Of a stretch of 64,000 bases of DNA, positions 51,914 to 60,084 are shown piece after piece. Under the pieces are notes generated by a model, which was given only the letters and a program-made list of their open reading frames with translations, had not been told where the DNA came from and ran no database searches. Each line of letters begins with the position of its first letter. Positions within the stretch are counted from its first letter, which is position 1. The stretch comes from Parvimonas sp. oral taxon 393 str. F0440. GTDB lineage: Bacteria > Bacillota > Clostridia > Tissierellales > Peptoniphilaceae. The stretch spans positions 434,001-498,000 of the forward strand of contig AFUS01000004.1 of assembly GCA_000223315.2 (NCBI GenBank), in the 5' to 3' direction. The position numbers and the translations under genes are program-made.

Positions 51914-52555
51914 ATGGATAAAACAGGTAGAACCAAGGAAGAAATTTTTAATATCTTAAAAGATAGAATTGTAACATTAAAATATGAACCCGGAAAAATT
52001 TTAAATGAAATAGAGTTATCAGAAGAGTTTGGAGTTAGTAGGACACCAATTAGAACAGTATTTCAACAATTAGAGGCTATTAAATTAGTTGATATTGTTC
52101 CAAGATATGGAGTTCAGGTTGCAACTTTAGATTTTTTAAATATAAAATCATTATTTGAAGTTACAAAAGTGTTAGATCCTCTTGCAACAAGATTAGCAGT
52201 TTCAAAACTGACAGATAATGATAGAGAGAGACTTAAAGAAATAGTTTCTACTTTAGAAACTTATGATACTACGAAAGATTATCAGGAAGCAATTTTACTT
52301 GATGAAGAATTCCACAAAATAGTTACAAAGTCTTGTGCGAATCCATGGCTTATAGATATATTATCTGATTTGCATTGCCAAACAGAGAGATTGTGGCATT
52401 ATTGTGATATTTATTTTAGTGATATGGAAATTTTTACAAGAACATTTAGAAAGATTTTAGAAGCCTTTGAAAAAAGGGATGAAGAAATGGCTGAAAAATA
52501 TGCAAGAGAACATATTGAGGATTTTGTTGAAAAAATAAAATCTGCATTATTATAA
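51914..52555 (+). CDS. GntR-family regulator, FCD type
   Basis: 213 residues. Winged helix at the N-terminus (LKYEPGKILNEIELSEEFGVSRTPIRTVFQQLE), C-terminal FCD ligand domain with the metal-binding pattern D-x-x-FH (LLDEEFHKIV) and later His residues (WHYCD, REHIED). FCD proteins sense organic acids, often carboxylates. TAGGAGATG upstream. Confidence 0.9.
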   Translation: MDKTGRTKEEIFNILKDRIVTLKYEPGKILNEIELSEEFGVSRTPIRTVFQQLEAIKLVDIVPRYGVQVATLDFLNIKSLFEVTKVLDPLATRLAVSKLTDNDRERLKEIVSTLETYDTTKDYQEAILLDEEFHKIVTKSCANPWLIDILSDLHCQTERLWHYCDIYFSDMEIFTRTFRKILEAFEKRDEEMAEKYAREHIEDFVEKIKSALL

Positions 52556-52561
52556 AATTTA

Positions 52562-52586
52562 GAGTGATTAGTTTTACTAATCACTC
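52562..52586 (+). terminator. Hairpin after the GntR gene, T-tract missing
   Basis: Ten-base stem GAGTGATTAG / CTAATCACTC. The T-run expected of a terminator is absent because the left end of the IS begins exactly at its foot. Confidence 0.55.
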
Positions 52587-54168
52587 AGACTGAAGACAAA
52601 GGTGTCAATGAGAAATCATAGACACCTTTTTTAGTGGAGAAAAGAGTTAAAAAGTAGTATAATAATATAAAAGGAGATGTTGAAAATGCTACATAAGAAT
52701 GATGAAAATAGAGTAAATCAAGTGCAAATGGTAAGTATAGATTCTTTAGTTCCAAAGAATCATTTATTAAGGAAAATAGAAGAAACAATAGATTTTTCCT
52801 TCATATATGATTTAATAGAAGATAAATATTGTTTAGATAATGGCAGACCAAATATAGATCCAGTAGTACTTTTTAAAATAATATTTTTAAAATACATTTT
52901 TGGTATAAAAAGTATGCGTCAAACAATAAGAGAAATAGAGGTAAATGTAGCATATAGATGGTTTTTAGGATATGATTTTTATGATAAGATACAACATTTT
53001 ACAACATATGGACAAAATTACAAGAGAAGATTTAAAGATGCAGATATATTTGAAAAGATATTTGTAAATATATTAAGTCAAGCAGAGAAATAAGGCTTTG
53101 TAGATGAAAAGATACAATTTGTAGATTCGACACATGTAAAAGCACATGCAAATAGACATAAGAATATAGAAGTAAAGATAGAAAAGAAAGCAAAGAAATA
53201 TCATAGTCAATTAAATGAAGAGATAAAAAAGGATAGAGAATTAAAAGGGAAAAAGGAATTAAGTCCCACCAATGGAAAAGAAATAGTAAAAAAAGTAGAA
53301 AGTACAACAGATAAAGAAAGTGGATTATTCCATAAAGGAGAACATAACGAGGTTTTTGCATATAGTGTACAGACAAGTTGTGATAAAAATGGCTGGGTGT
53401 TAGCTTGTAGAAGCTATGCAGGAAATTTACATGATAGTGAAACATTTATGGATTTTTATGAAAAGGACTTAAAGAAATTCGAGTTAAGAAAAATAGTAAT
53501 GGATGCAGGATACAAAACACCGGCAACAGCAAAGATGTTGATAGATGATAAAATACAACCGGTATTACCATATACAAGCCCAAAAAGAAAGAGAAAAGAA
53601 GGATTTTATCCAAAAGATTATGTATATGATGAATATTATGATTGTTACATCTGCCCTGAAAATGAGATATTAAAATATAGTACGACAACAAGAGAAGGAT
53701 ATAGAGAGTATAAAAGCGATAGAAAAAAATGTAGTAAGTGTAAGAATTTAGATAAGTGTACAGAAAGCAAAAACAAACAAAAAGTAATAACAATACATAT
53801 ATGGAAGAATTACTTAGAAGAATGTGAAGAATACAGATATACAAAAACAGGAAAAGAAGAATATAAAAGAAGAAAAGAGACGATAGAAAGAACATTTGGA
53901 ACAGTAAAAGAATATCATGGATTTAGATATACAAACGAAAAAGGGAAAGCAAAAATGCAAATAAAAGCTCTCCTAACTTTTGCGTGTCTAAATATGAAGA
54001 AATTAGCAAATATGATGAGTAGATTAAGTAGAAAGAGACCTAATTTTTTAAATTTTAGAGAAATTTATATAAAATTTAAGATTTTAAGAAATTTTCATAT
54101 AATTTTTAATTAAAAACAAAAATACATAAAAAAAGCACAGACAAAATTTATGCTTTGTCTGCACTCTG
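52586..54168 (+). mobile_element. IS1182-type insertion sequence
   Basis: Terminal inverted repeats: 52586-52601 (CAGACTGAAGACAAAG) against the reverse complement of 54153-54168 (CAGAGTGCAGACAAAG), 14 of 16 equal. A single transposase gene lies between, with a terminator-like hairpin close to the left end (AAAGGTGTC / GACACCTTT then T-run, 52598-52632), which would block read-in transcription. Target-site duplication was not identified, so the outer limits are approximate. Confidence 0.7.
52686..54113 (+). pseudogene. IS1182-family transposase interrupted by one stop codon
   Basis: DDE transposase of 476 codons in one frame, with a TAA at 53091-53093 after residue 135 (AEK-stop-GFVDE). N-terminal domain SLVPKNHLLRKIEE; then FVDSTHVKAHAN with the first catalytic Asp, MDAGYKT with the second, and the ERTFGTVKEYHGFRYT segment with the catalytic Glu. 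The break is a substitution-like in-frame stop, not a base loss in a homopolymer. If real, this copy is inactive. Confidence 0.85.
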
Positions 54169-54200
54169 AAACTCAGGGTTTTTGTAATCCTGAGTTTTTT
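54169..54200 (+). terminator. Terminator beyond the IS right end
   Basis: Stem AAACTCAGG / CCTGAGTTT with six T; between the IS and the convergent asparaginase gene. Confidence 0.7.
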
Positions 54201-54227
54201 GTTATAAAAAATTAGTTTTAAAGTTTA

Positions 54228-55229
54228 TTAATTTTCTTTAAATATCATATCATTATTTATTTTTGTATAGAATAATTTTTTTACTGTTTCAAAATCATTA
54301 CCAAAATTTCCTAAAATCCACATTATTTTTGTAACCGTTGCTTCTGTTGTCATATTTTGGGATTCTAAGTAAGAGATTGAACTTATTCTTTTTCCGACTT
54401 CATAAACTCCAACATCAGAACCCTCTTGTGGAACTTGTGTTGTCATTATTATAGTTTTTTCGTTGTCGTATTCTGATATTAATCTCTTCAGTTCTGTTTC
54501 TATCGTTTTTGGAATTCCGCCAACGCCAAAGCTTTCAATTATTATTGCATCATAGTTTTTGAAAATTTCAGGTAGAATTTTAGCGGTCATTGAAGGAATT
54601 AATTTTAATACAAAAACATTAGTATTTAATGAGTCATAAAATTTAACTTCTTTTTCACACTTTTCATCGTTTATATATCTATAAATTTTTTCATCTTGCA
54701 TAATTGCTAGGAATGGGAAGTTTACAGATGAAAAAGCATCAAAGCTTTTTGATCTTTCTTTTCTGGCTCTTGTTCCTGCAATTACTTTTCCGTCAAAAAC
54801 AATGCTAACACCTTTTGAATTGCTTTTTGAGGCATATAAAAGGCTATTTAATAAATTATTTTTTGCATCTGTTATATGCATATCTATTGATTTTTGTGAA
54901 CCGGTTAAAACTATTGGCTTTTGACTGTTTTGTATTAGATATGATAGAGCTGAAGCTGTATATGCCATTGTATCAGTACCATGTGTAATTACAAAGCCAT
55001 CATATTTTTCATAATTTTTTTGAATTTCATCTTTTATCTTTAACCAATGTTCCGGTTGCATATCTGTTGAATCTACATTTAAAAGATTTACTGTATCTAT
55101 TTCAAAATCAAGTTTTGTAAAATTTAAGTATTCAAGTAGCTTTTTTGAATTTATTTTTGGGGTTAATCCTTCATCGGTTGGCATTGATGCGATTGTTCCA
55201 CCTGTTGAAATTAATAAAATTTTTTTCAT
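54228..55229 (-). CDS. ansA: L-asparaginase, type I
   Basis: Hydrolyses asparagine to aspartate and ammonia in the cytoplasm. First catalytic Thr in ISTGGTIASM near residue 11, second site VITHGTDTMAYTASAL near 79-94, and Lys of the SQKSID region. 333 residues. No signal peptide, consistent with type I. Confidence 0.94.
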   Translation of the reverse strand: MKKILLISTGGTIASMPTDEGLTPKINSKKLLEYLNFTKLDFEIDTVNLLNVDSTDMQPEHWLKIKDEIQKNYEKYDGFVITHGTDTMAYTASALSYLIQNSQKPIVLTGSQKSIDMHITDAKNNLLNSLLYASKSNSKGVSIVFDGKVIAGTRARKERSKSFDAFSSVNFPFLAIMQDEKIYRYINDEKCEKEVKFYDSLNTNVFVLKLIPSMTAKILPEIFKNYDAIIIESFGVGGIPKTIETELKRLISEYDNEKTIIMTTQVPQEGSDVGVYEVGKRISSISYLESQNMTTEATVTKIMWILGNFGNDFETVKKLFYTKINNDMIFKEN

Positions 55230-55302
55230 AACCTAAACTCCTATATTTGTAATTTTTACATCAGCTATATTATATCACAAAAAATTAATAATTAAATATT
55301 AA

Positions 55303-55352
55303 TTTTTATTGTAGAATAACAATGTTCTAAAAGCGAAGCATCTTAGAAAAAG
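55303..55352 (+). repeat. Decayed palindromic repeat, copy 4
   Basis: Same orientation as copy 1: TATTGT-AGAATAACAA-GTTC, then GCGAAGCATC, followed by a lost right half. Lies between ansA and the solute-binding lipoprotein gene. Confidence 0.55.
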
Positions 55353-55358
55353 AGATTT

Positions 55359-56801
55359 TTAGTGTTTTAATAAATTTTTTATTAATAATAGTCCATTTGG
55401 ATTTACATGAAGTCCTTGTATATTATTATGAACAAGAACAGAAAATGAACGTTTATATAGTGGGAAAATAAGATTATCTCTTTGTATATCTTCAATAGAA
55501 GTGTACATTTTTGAGAAGTCATCATTTTGTAAAAAGTGATTAATATAATATTTTATATCCAATTCGTCTGTAGTTCCCATATTAAAGATTGAGTGTGTTA
55601 TTTCTGAAGTTCCGTCATTTTTTATACTTACTTTAATTTTATATTTATCAATCCACTCTTTTGATAGAGATGCCAAAATCCTTTCAGATAATTTTGTTCC
55701 ATTACTACTTAAAGTAAGAATCTCATTTTGTAAATTTGAAGATTTTAAAATTTCCTCAACTTCATTTTTTAATTTTGAAATTTGTTCTGAAACTAAATTT
55801 TCTCTTTGAATCATAGGGACTGAATTATTATACAAAATGAATTCAGCTAAAAATTTAGAATCTATTAAATCATTCAAATTTTTCCTTAAAGTATCATTTT
55901 TTAATATTTTATTGTTTGTGTCTAATTTTAAAAATTCAAAAATATTAGTTTTAAAGTTTAGAAGTTCCGGTTTTTTACTTGAGTCAAGACGTCTTTCATA
56001 TGGTATTTCATAAAATGGAAGGCCGAAAAAGTCAATTTGTTTTAAGTCGAAAAGTTGATAAGCTAATATCTCATTTTCTACTAATTTCAAAGTTACTTTT
56101 TTAATCTTTGTATTTACATTATCCCAATAATTTTCATTTTGTTCTAAAATTATTTCTTCATCGGTGTAGCTTTTTAATTTAAAAGCACTATTAGTAATAA
56201 GATTTTCTTTGTCAATCTTACTATCTTTTTTAGTAGGGAACATAAATACATTTGAAAGTATTTCATCGAAATTTTTAACAGGATATTCCATAGTTACTTC
56301 TATTGTGTTTTTGTTTAAAATTTTAATTCCATCAAATTCTTTGAGTTTTGCTTTTCCATCATATAGTTTTTTTGCGTCTTTAATAAAAAATAGTTTAAAA
56401 GCATTAGGATTTTTATTTTCATAATTTAAAATGCTCATCCAAGACTCTACATAATCTTCTGCAGTAATATCTGATCCGTCAGACCATTTTAAATTATCTC
56501 TAAGTGTAATAGTCCACTTTTTAAAATCTGCACTTTTTTCTATGCTTTCAGCTTGGTTTAAGGCTATTTTTCCATGAGATGAATATTCAGTAAGACCTTC
56601 AAAAAGTTGAGATACCACTGAATCATTATTTAGGCTGTCTGATAATTTCGGATCCAGATTGTACTCTTGTTTTTTAACGGCTGTTACTATTTCTGTATTT
56701 GAAGTTTTTGAATTATCGCTTTGTTTGTCTTTCTTATTATTTGAACATGACACTAGAAGAAAAGTCATTAATATTAAAAATATTTTTAAAAATTTTTTCA
56801 T
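55359..56801 (-). CDS. Oligopeptide-type ABC transporter solute-binding lipoprotein
   Basis: Extracellular receptor of solute-binding family 5 (OppA/DppA type). Lipobox LLVSC near residue 19. Family features: PKLSDSLNNDSVVSQLFEGL near 55-74 and WTITLRDNLKWSDGSDITAEDY near 98-119. 480 residues. No permease or ATPase genes are beside it, so it is an orphan binding protein for a transporter elsewhere. AGGAG upstream. Confidence 0.9.
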   Translation of the reverse strand: MKKFLKIFLILMTFLLVSCSNNKKDKQSDNSKTSNTEIVTAVKKQEYNLDPKLSDSLNNDSVVSQLFEGLTEYSSHGKIALNQAESIEKSADFKKWTITLRDNLKWSDGSDITAEDYVESWMSILNYENKNPNAFKLFFIKDAKKLYDGKAKLKEFDGIKILNKNTIEVTMEYPVKNFDEILSNVFMFPTKKDSKIDKENLITNSAFKLKSYTDEEIILEQNENYWDNVNTKIKKVTLKLVENEILAYQLFDLKQIDFFGLPFYEIPYERRLDSSKKPELLNFKTNIFEFLKLDTNNKILKNDTLRKNLNDLIDSKFLAEFILYNNSVPMIQRENLVSEQISKLKNEVEEILKSSNLQNEILTLSSNGTKLSERILASLSKEWIDKYKIKVSIKNDGTSEITHSIFNMGTTDELDIKYYINHFLQNDDFSKMYTSIEDIQRDNLIFPLYKRSFSVLVHNNIQGLHVNPNGLLLIKNLLKH

Positions 56802-56896
56802 AAGATTCTCCTTTTAAATTTTTCTAACAGATATATTTTATCATAATTAGTTAAAAATAAAATAATTACAAAAAAGTAATAAAAATATTAAAAGTT

Positions 56897-56916
56897 ATTG
56901 TGATTTAAATCACAAT
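56897..56916. promoter_or_regulatory. 20-base perfect palindrome, CRP/FNR- or Rex-like operator
   Basis: ATTGTGATTTAAATCACAAT is fully self-complementary and holds TGTGA-N6-TCACA, the CRP/FNR core; it also resembles a Rex box (TTGTGA...TCACAA). It lies between the solute-binding lipoprotein and the dehydrogenase operon, 120 bases before the latter. A second partial box, TTGTTAAAAAATTAAATA, is at 56938-56955. The regulator is not in the window. Confidence 0.65.
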
Positions 56917-57035
56917 TATTATATTTCTAAAACTTTATTGTTAAAAAATTAAATAAGTTTTGATATATCTTATTAATATGAGGTAAATACATAGTACAAA
57001 ATAATAATTTTGATATTAAATTTTGGAGGTTTATA

Positions 57036-58010
57036 GTGAGTAATTCAAAAAAATTAACAAAAAAAGAACTTTTAGAAATGTATGATAAAATGTTACTTAT
57101 AAGACATTTTGATATGGAACTTAGTAAATTATATTCAAGAGGATTTATTCATGGAATGACACATTATTCTGTTGGGGAAGAAGCTGCAAATGTAGGTGCT
57201 ATTTATCCCATGAGAAAAGAAGATTTAATGTATTCAAATCATAGAGGACATGGTCAAACAATTACAAAAGGTATTGATATAAATAAAATGATGGCAGAAA
57301 TTTTGGGAAAATCTACTGGGCAATGTAAAGGCCGTGGAGGCAGTATGCATCTTTACAATTTGGAAGTAAATAATATGGGATGTAATGGTATTGTTGGCGG
57401 TGGACATGGTTTAAGTACTGGTGCAGCTCTTGCTCAAAAAATGAAAAAGACAGGAAATGTTGTAGTTTGTTGTATGGGTGAAAGTGCTACAAATGAAGGA
57501 AGTTTTCATGAATGTTTAAATATGGCGTCAATTTGGAAATTACCTTTAATATTTTATGTAATAAATAATAATTATGGTATTTCAATGTCTCAACAAAGAT
57601 CAATGACTGTTGAAAGAGTTGTTGATAGAGCAGAGGCTTATAAAGTAAAATCAATTTATGTTGAAGATGGTAATAATGTTTTAGATGTTTATGATGCTAT
57701 GAGTGAAGCACTTGATTACGCTAGGGAAGGTAATGGACCTGTTTTGGTTGAAGCAAAAAGCTATAGATGGTTTGGTCACTCTGCTTCAGATGCAGGAAAA
57801 TATAGAGATAAAAAAGAAGTTGACGAATGGAAAGAAAAAGATCCTAATGTTGCATTTAAAAAATATTTGGTTGAAAATAAAATTGCGACTGAAAGTGAAC
57901 TTGATGAAATGGAAGAAAGTGTAAAGAAAGTAATCGCTGATGCAATAACTTTTGCTAAGGAATCACCTTTAGCAGATGAAAAAGATGCTTGTACTGACAA
58001 TTATGCTTAA
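57036..58010 (+). CDS. 2-oxoacid dehydrogenase E1 alpha subunit
   Basis: Thiamine-diphosphate-dependent decarboxylase subunit of a pyruvate- or acetoin-type dehydrogenase. GTG start with GGAGG upstream. Family marks: HGMTHYSVGEEAANVGA, SNHRGHGQ, and the cofactor region MGESATNEGSFHECLNMASIWKLP ending in INNNYGIS. The usual GDG of the Mg-TDP motif reads GES here. 324 residues. Heads a four-gene operon; gene order E1a-E1b-E2-E3 with lipoyl-E3 resembles acoABCL, so acetoin as well as pyruvate should be considered. Confidence 0.9.
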   Translation: MSNSKKLTKKELLEMYDKMLLIRHFDMELSKLYSRGFIHGMTHYSVGEEAANVGAIYPMRKEDLMYSNHRGHGQTITKGIDINKMMAEILGKSTGQCKGRGGSMHLYNLEVNNMGCNGIVGGGHGLSTGAALAQKMKKTGNVVVCCMGESATNEGSFHECLNMASIWKLPLIFYVINNNYGISMSQQRSMTVERVVDRAEAYKVKSIYVEDGNNVLDVYDAMSEALDYAREGNGPVLVEAKSYRWFGHSASDAGKYRDKKEVDEWKEKDPNVAFKKYLVENKIATESELDEMEESVKKVIADAITFAKESPLADEKDACTDNYA

Positions 58011-58032
58011 TATTATTTAATAGGAGAAGATT

Positions 58033-59022
58033 ATGGCTAGTGAAATAAAAATTATGACTTTGCGTGAAGCAATAAAAGAAGCAATGTCCGAAGAAATGCG
58101 TAGAGATGAAAATGTATTTTTAATGGGAGAAGATGTTGGTATTTTCGGAGGAGATTTCGGAACTACTGTCGGAATGCTTGAAGAATTTGGAGAAGAAAGA
58201 GTTAGAGATTGTCCTATAAGTGAAGCTGCTATAGCAGGAGCTGCCGCAGGTGCTGCGTCTGTTGGAATGCGCCCTATCGTTGATTTAACTTTTATGGATT
58301 TTGTTACAATAGCAATGGATGCTATAGTAAATGAAGCTGCTCCAATGAGATATATGTTAGGTGGAGAAGTAAGTGTCCCGGTTGTTTATCGTTGTGCGTC
58401 TGGATCTGGTACTGGAGCCGCTGCTCAACACTGCAAGGCTCTTGAATCATGGTTCTGTCATATTCCGGGTTTAAAAGTTGTTGCACCCGGAACAGTGAAT
58501 GATGCTTATGGAATATTAAAAGCATCAATAAGAGATAATAACCCTGTAATTTTTATCGAATCCAAAGCCCTTTTTGGAAGAAAAGGAGAAGTTAAGGTTG
58601 GAGAAATTGTTGAAATCGGAAAAGGGGAAGTTAAAGTCGGAGGTAAAGATGTAACTTTAGTTTCTTGGGGAAGAATGTTAGAAAGGGCTTTACAGGCCGC
58701 TGAAGAATTAAAAGCTGAAGGAATTAGTGTAGAAGTTGTTGACCCAATAACATTAGTACCTTTAGATGAAGACTTGATAGTTGAATCTGTTAAGAAAACA
58801 GGAAGACTTGTTCTTTGCCATGATTCATTTAAAACAGGTGGATTTGGTGGAGAAATTTCAGCTAGAATTGCTGAAAGTGATGCTTTTGATTATTTAGATG
58901 CGCCAATTTATAGACTTGCTGGAGCCGACACAAATATACCTTCTGCTAAAAACTTAGAGGCAGTAATTGTACCAAGTGTTGAAGATATTAAAAATACAAT
59001 TAGAAAAGCAGTTAATAGATAG
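58033..59022 (+). CDS. 2-oxoacid dehydrogenase E1 beta subunit
   Basis: Partner of E1 alpha. 329 residues: LREAIKEAMSEEMRRDENVFLMGEDVG, then CPISEAAIAGAAAGAA, the MRPIVDLTFMDF segment, and the C-terminal domain with DSFKTGGFGGEISARI. AGGAGAAG upstream; 22 bases after E1 alpha and 9 before E2. Confidence 0.95.
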   Translation: MASEIKIMTLREAIKEAMSEEMRRDENVFLMGEDVGIFGGDFGTTVGMLEEFGEERVRDCPISEAAIAGAAAGAASVGMRPIVDLTFMDFVTIAMDAIVNEAAPMRYMLGGEVSVPVVYRCASGSGTGAAAQHCKALESWFCHIPGLKVVAPGTVNDAYGILKASIRDNNPVIFIESKALFGRKGEVKVGEIVEIGKGEVKVGGKDVTLVSWGRMLERALQAAEELKAEGISVEVVDPITLVPLDEDLIVESVKKTGRLVLCHDSFKTGGFGGEISARIAESDAFDYLDAPIYRLAGADTNIPSAKNLEAVIVPSVEDIKNTIRKAVNR

Positions 59023-59031
59023 GAGGAAATT

Positions 59032-60069
59032 ATGTCTGATACAAAATTAAGAGCAACACCTGCTGCAAGATTTTTATCTAAGCAAAATAATATCGACTTA
59101 TCATTGCTAAAAGGAACAGGCCCTAAGGGAAGAATTCAAAAAGAAGATATTTTAAATTTTAAAAATTTTGGAATTATTAAAGTTTCTTCTCTTGCGAAAA
59201 AAATTGCAGAAGTTGAAGGTGTTGATTTAACTAAGGTAATTGGAACTGGAGTTAATGGTAAGATTTTAAAGGAAGATGTTTTAGAATTTTTAACAAATAA
59301 AGATGTAATTTCTACAGAAAATGCTGTTGAAGAACAACAAGTTGAAGTTCAAGAAGTTAAAAAATCATACGGTGAAGTTGAAGAAGTTCCAATGTCAATG
59401 ATGAGAAGAACTGTTGCTAAGAGAATGAGTGAAAGCTATTTCACAGCACCAGTTTTTGTAGCAAATATAGAAGTTGATATGACTGAAGTTAAAAACTTAA
59501 GAGCAAATATTATGCAACAATTAATTGATGAAACAGGATATAAACTTACTATTACAGATATAATTTCTTTAGCTACTGTTAAGAGTTTAGTTAAACATCC
59601 ATATGTAAATTGTAGTTTATCAGCAGATGGAACTAAAATTTTACTTCATAAATATGTAAATCTTGCTATGGCTGTTGGTCTTGAAAGTGGACTTTTAACT
59701 CCGGTTGTTAAAAATGCTGAGAAAATGAGTTTAAGAGAACTTATGATTTCATTAAAAGACTTAACTAAGAAAGCTGTTGAAATGAAATTAGAGTCAGAAG
59801 AATTAGAAGATAGTACATTCACTATTAGTAATTTAGGAATGTTTGGAATTGATTCTTTTGCTCCTATTATAAATCAACCTAATAGTGCAATTTTAGGTGT
59901 AAGTGCAACTGTTGATAAACCTGTTGTAGTAAATGGAGAAATAACTGTAAGACCTATTATGAAATTATCAATTACTGTTGATCATAGGGTTGTTGATGGA
60001 ATGGAAGCTGCTAAATTTTTAAATACTTTGAAAAATTATTTAGAAAATCCTATTTCAATTTTAGTTTAG
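59032..60069 (+). CDS. E2 acyltransferase with two E3-binding domains and no lipoyl domain
   Basis: Core acyltransferase of the complex. Instead of the usual N-terminal lipoyl domain the protein opens directly with two peripheral-subunit-binding modules: residues about 8-42 (ATPAARFLSKQNNIDLSLL, GTGPKGRIQKEDI) and about 50-86 (VSSLAKKIAEVEGVDLTKV, GTGVNGKILKEDV). The catalytic domain from about 120 is complete and has the active-site DHRVVDG near residue 319. 345 residues. The ATG has AGGAGG upstream, and no lipoyl-coding sequence exists in the 9 bases between E1 beta and this start. Confidence 0.92.
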   Translation: MSDTKLRATPAARFLSKQNNIDLSLLKGTGPKGRIQKEDILNFKNFGIIKVSSLAKKIAEVEGVDLTKVIGTGVNGKILKEDVLEFLTNKDVISTENAVEEQQVEVQEVKKSYGEVEEVPMSMMRRTVAKRMSESYFTAPVFVANIEVDMTEVKNLRANIMQQLIDETGYKLTITDIISLATVKSLVKHPYVNCSLSADGTKILLHKYVNLAMAVGLESGLLTPVVKNAEKMSLRELMISLKDLTKKAVEMKLESEELEDSTFTISNLGMFGIDSFAPIINQPNSAILGVSATVDKPVVVNGEITVRPIMKLSITVDHRVVDGMEAAKFLNTLKNYLENPISILV

Positions 60070-60084
60070 TGTGAGGAGAAAATT

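Noticed and set aside
53446-53895. Minus-strand frame of 149 codons in the IS
   Set aside because: Low-complexity Leu-Phe-Tyr shadow of the transposase.
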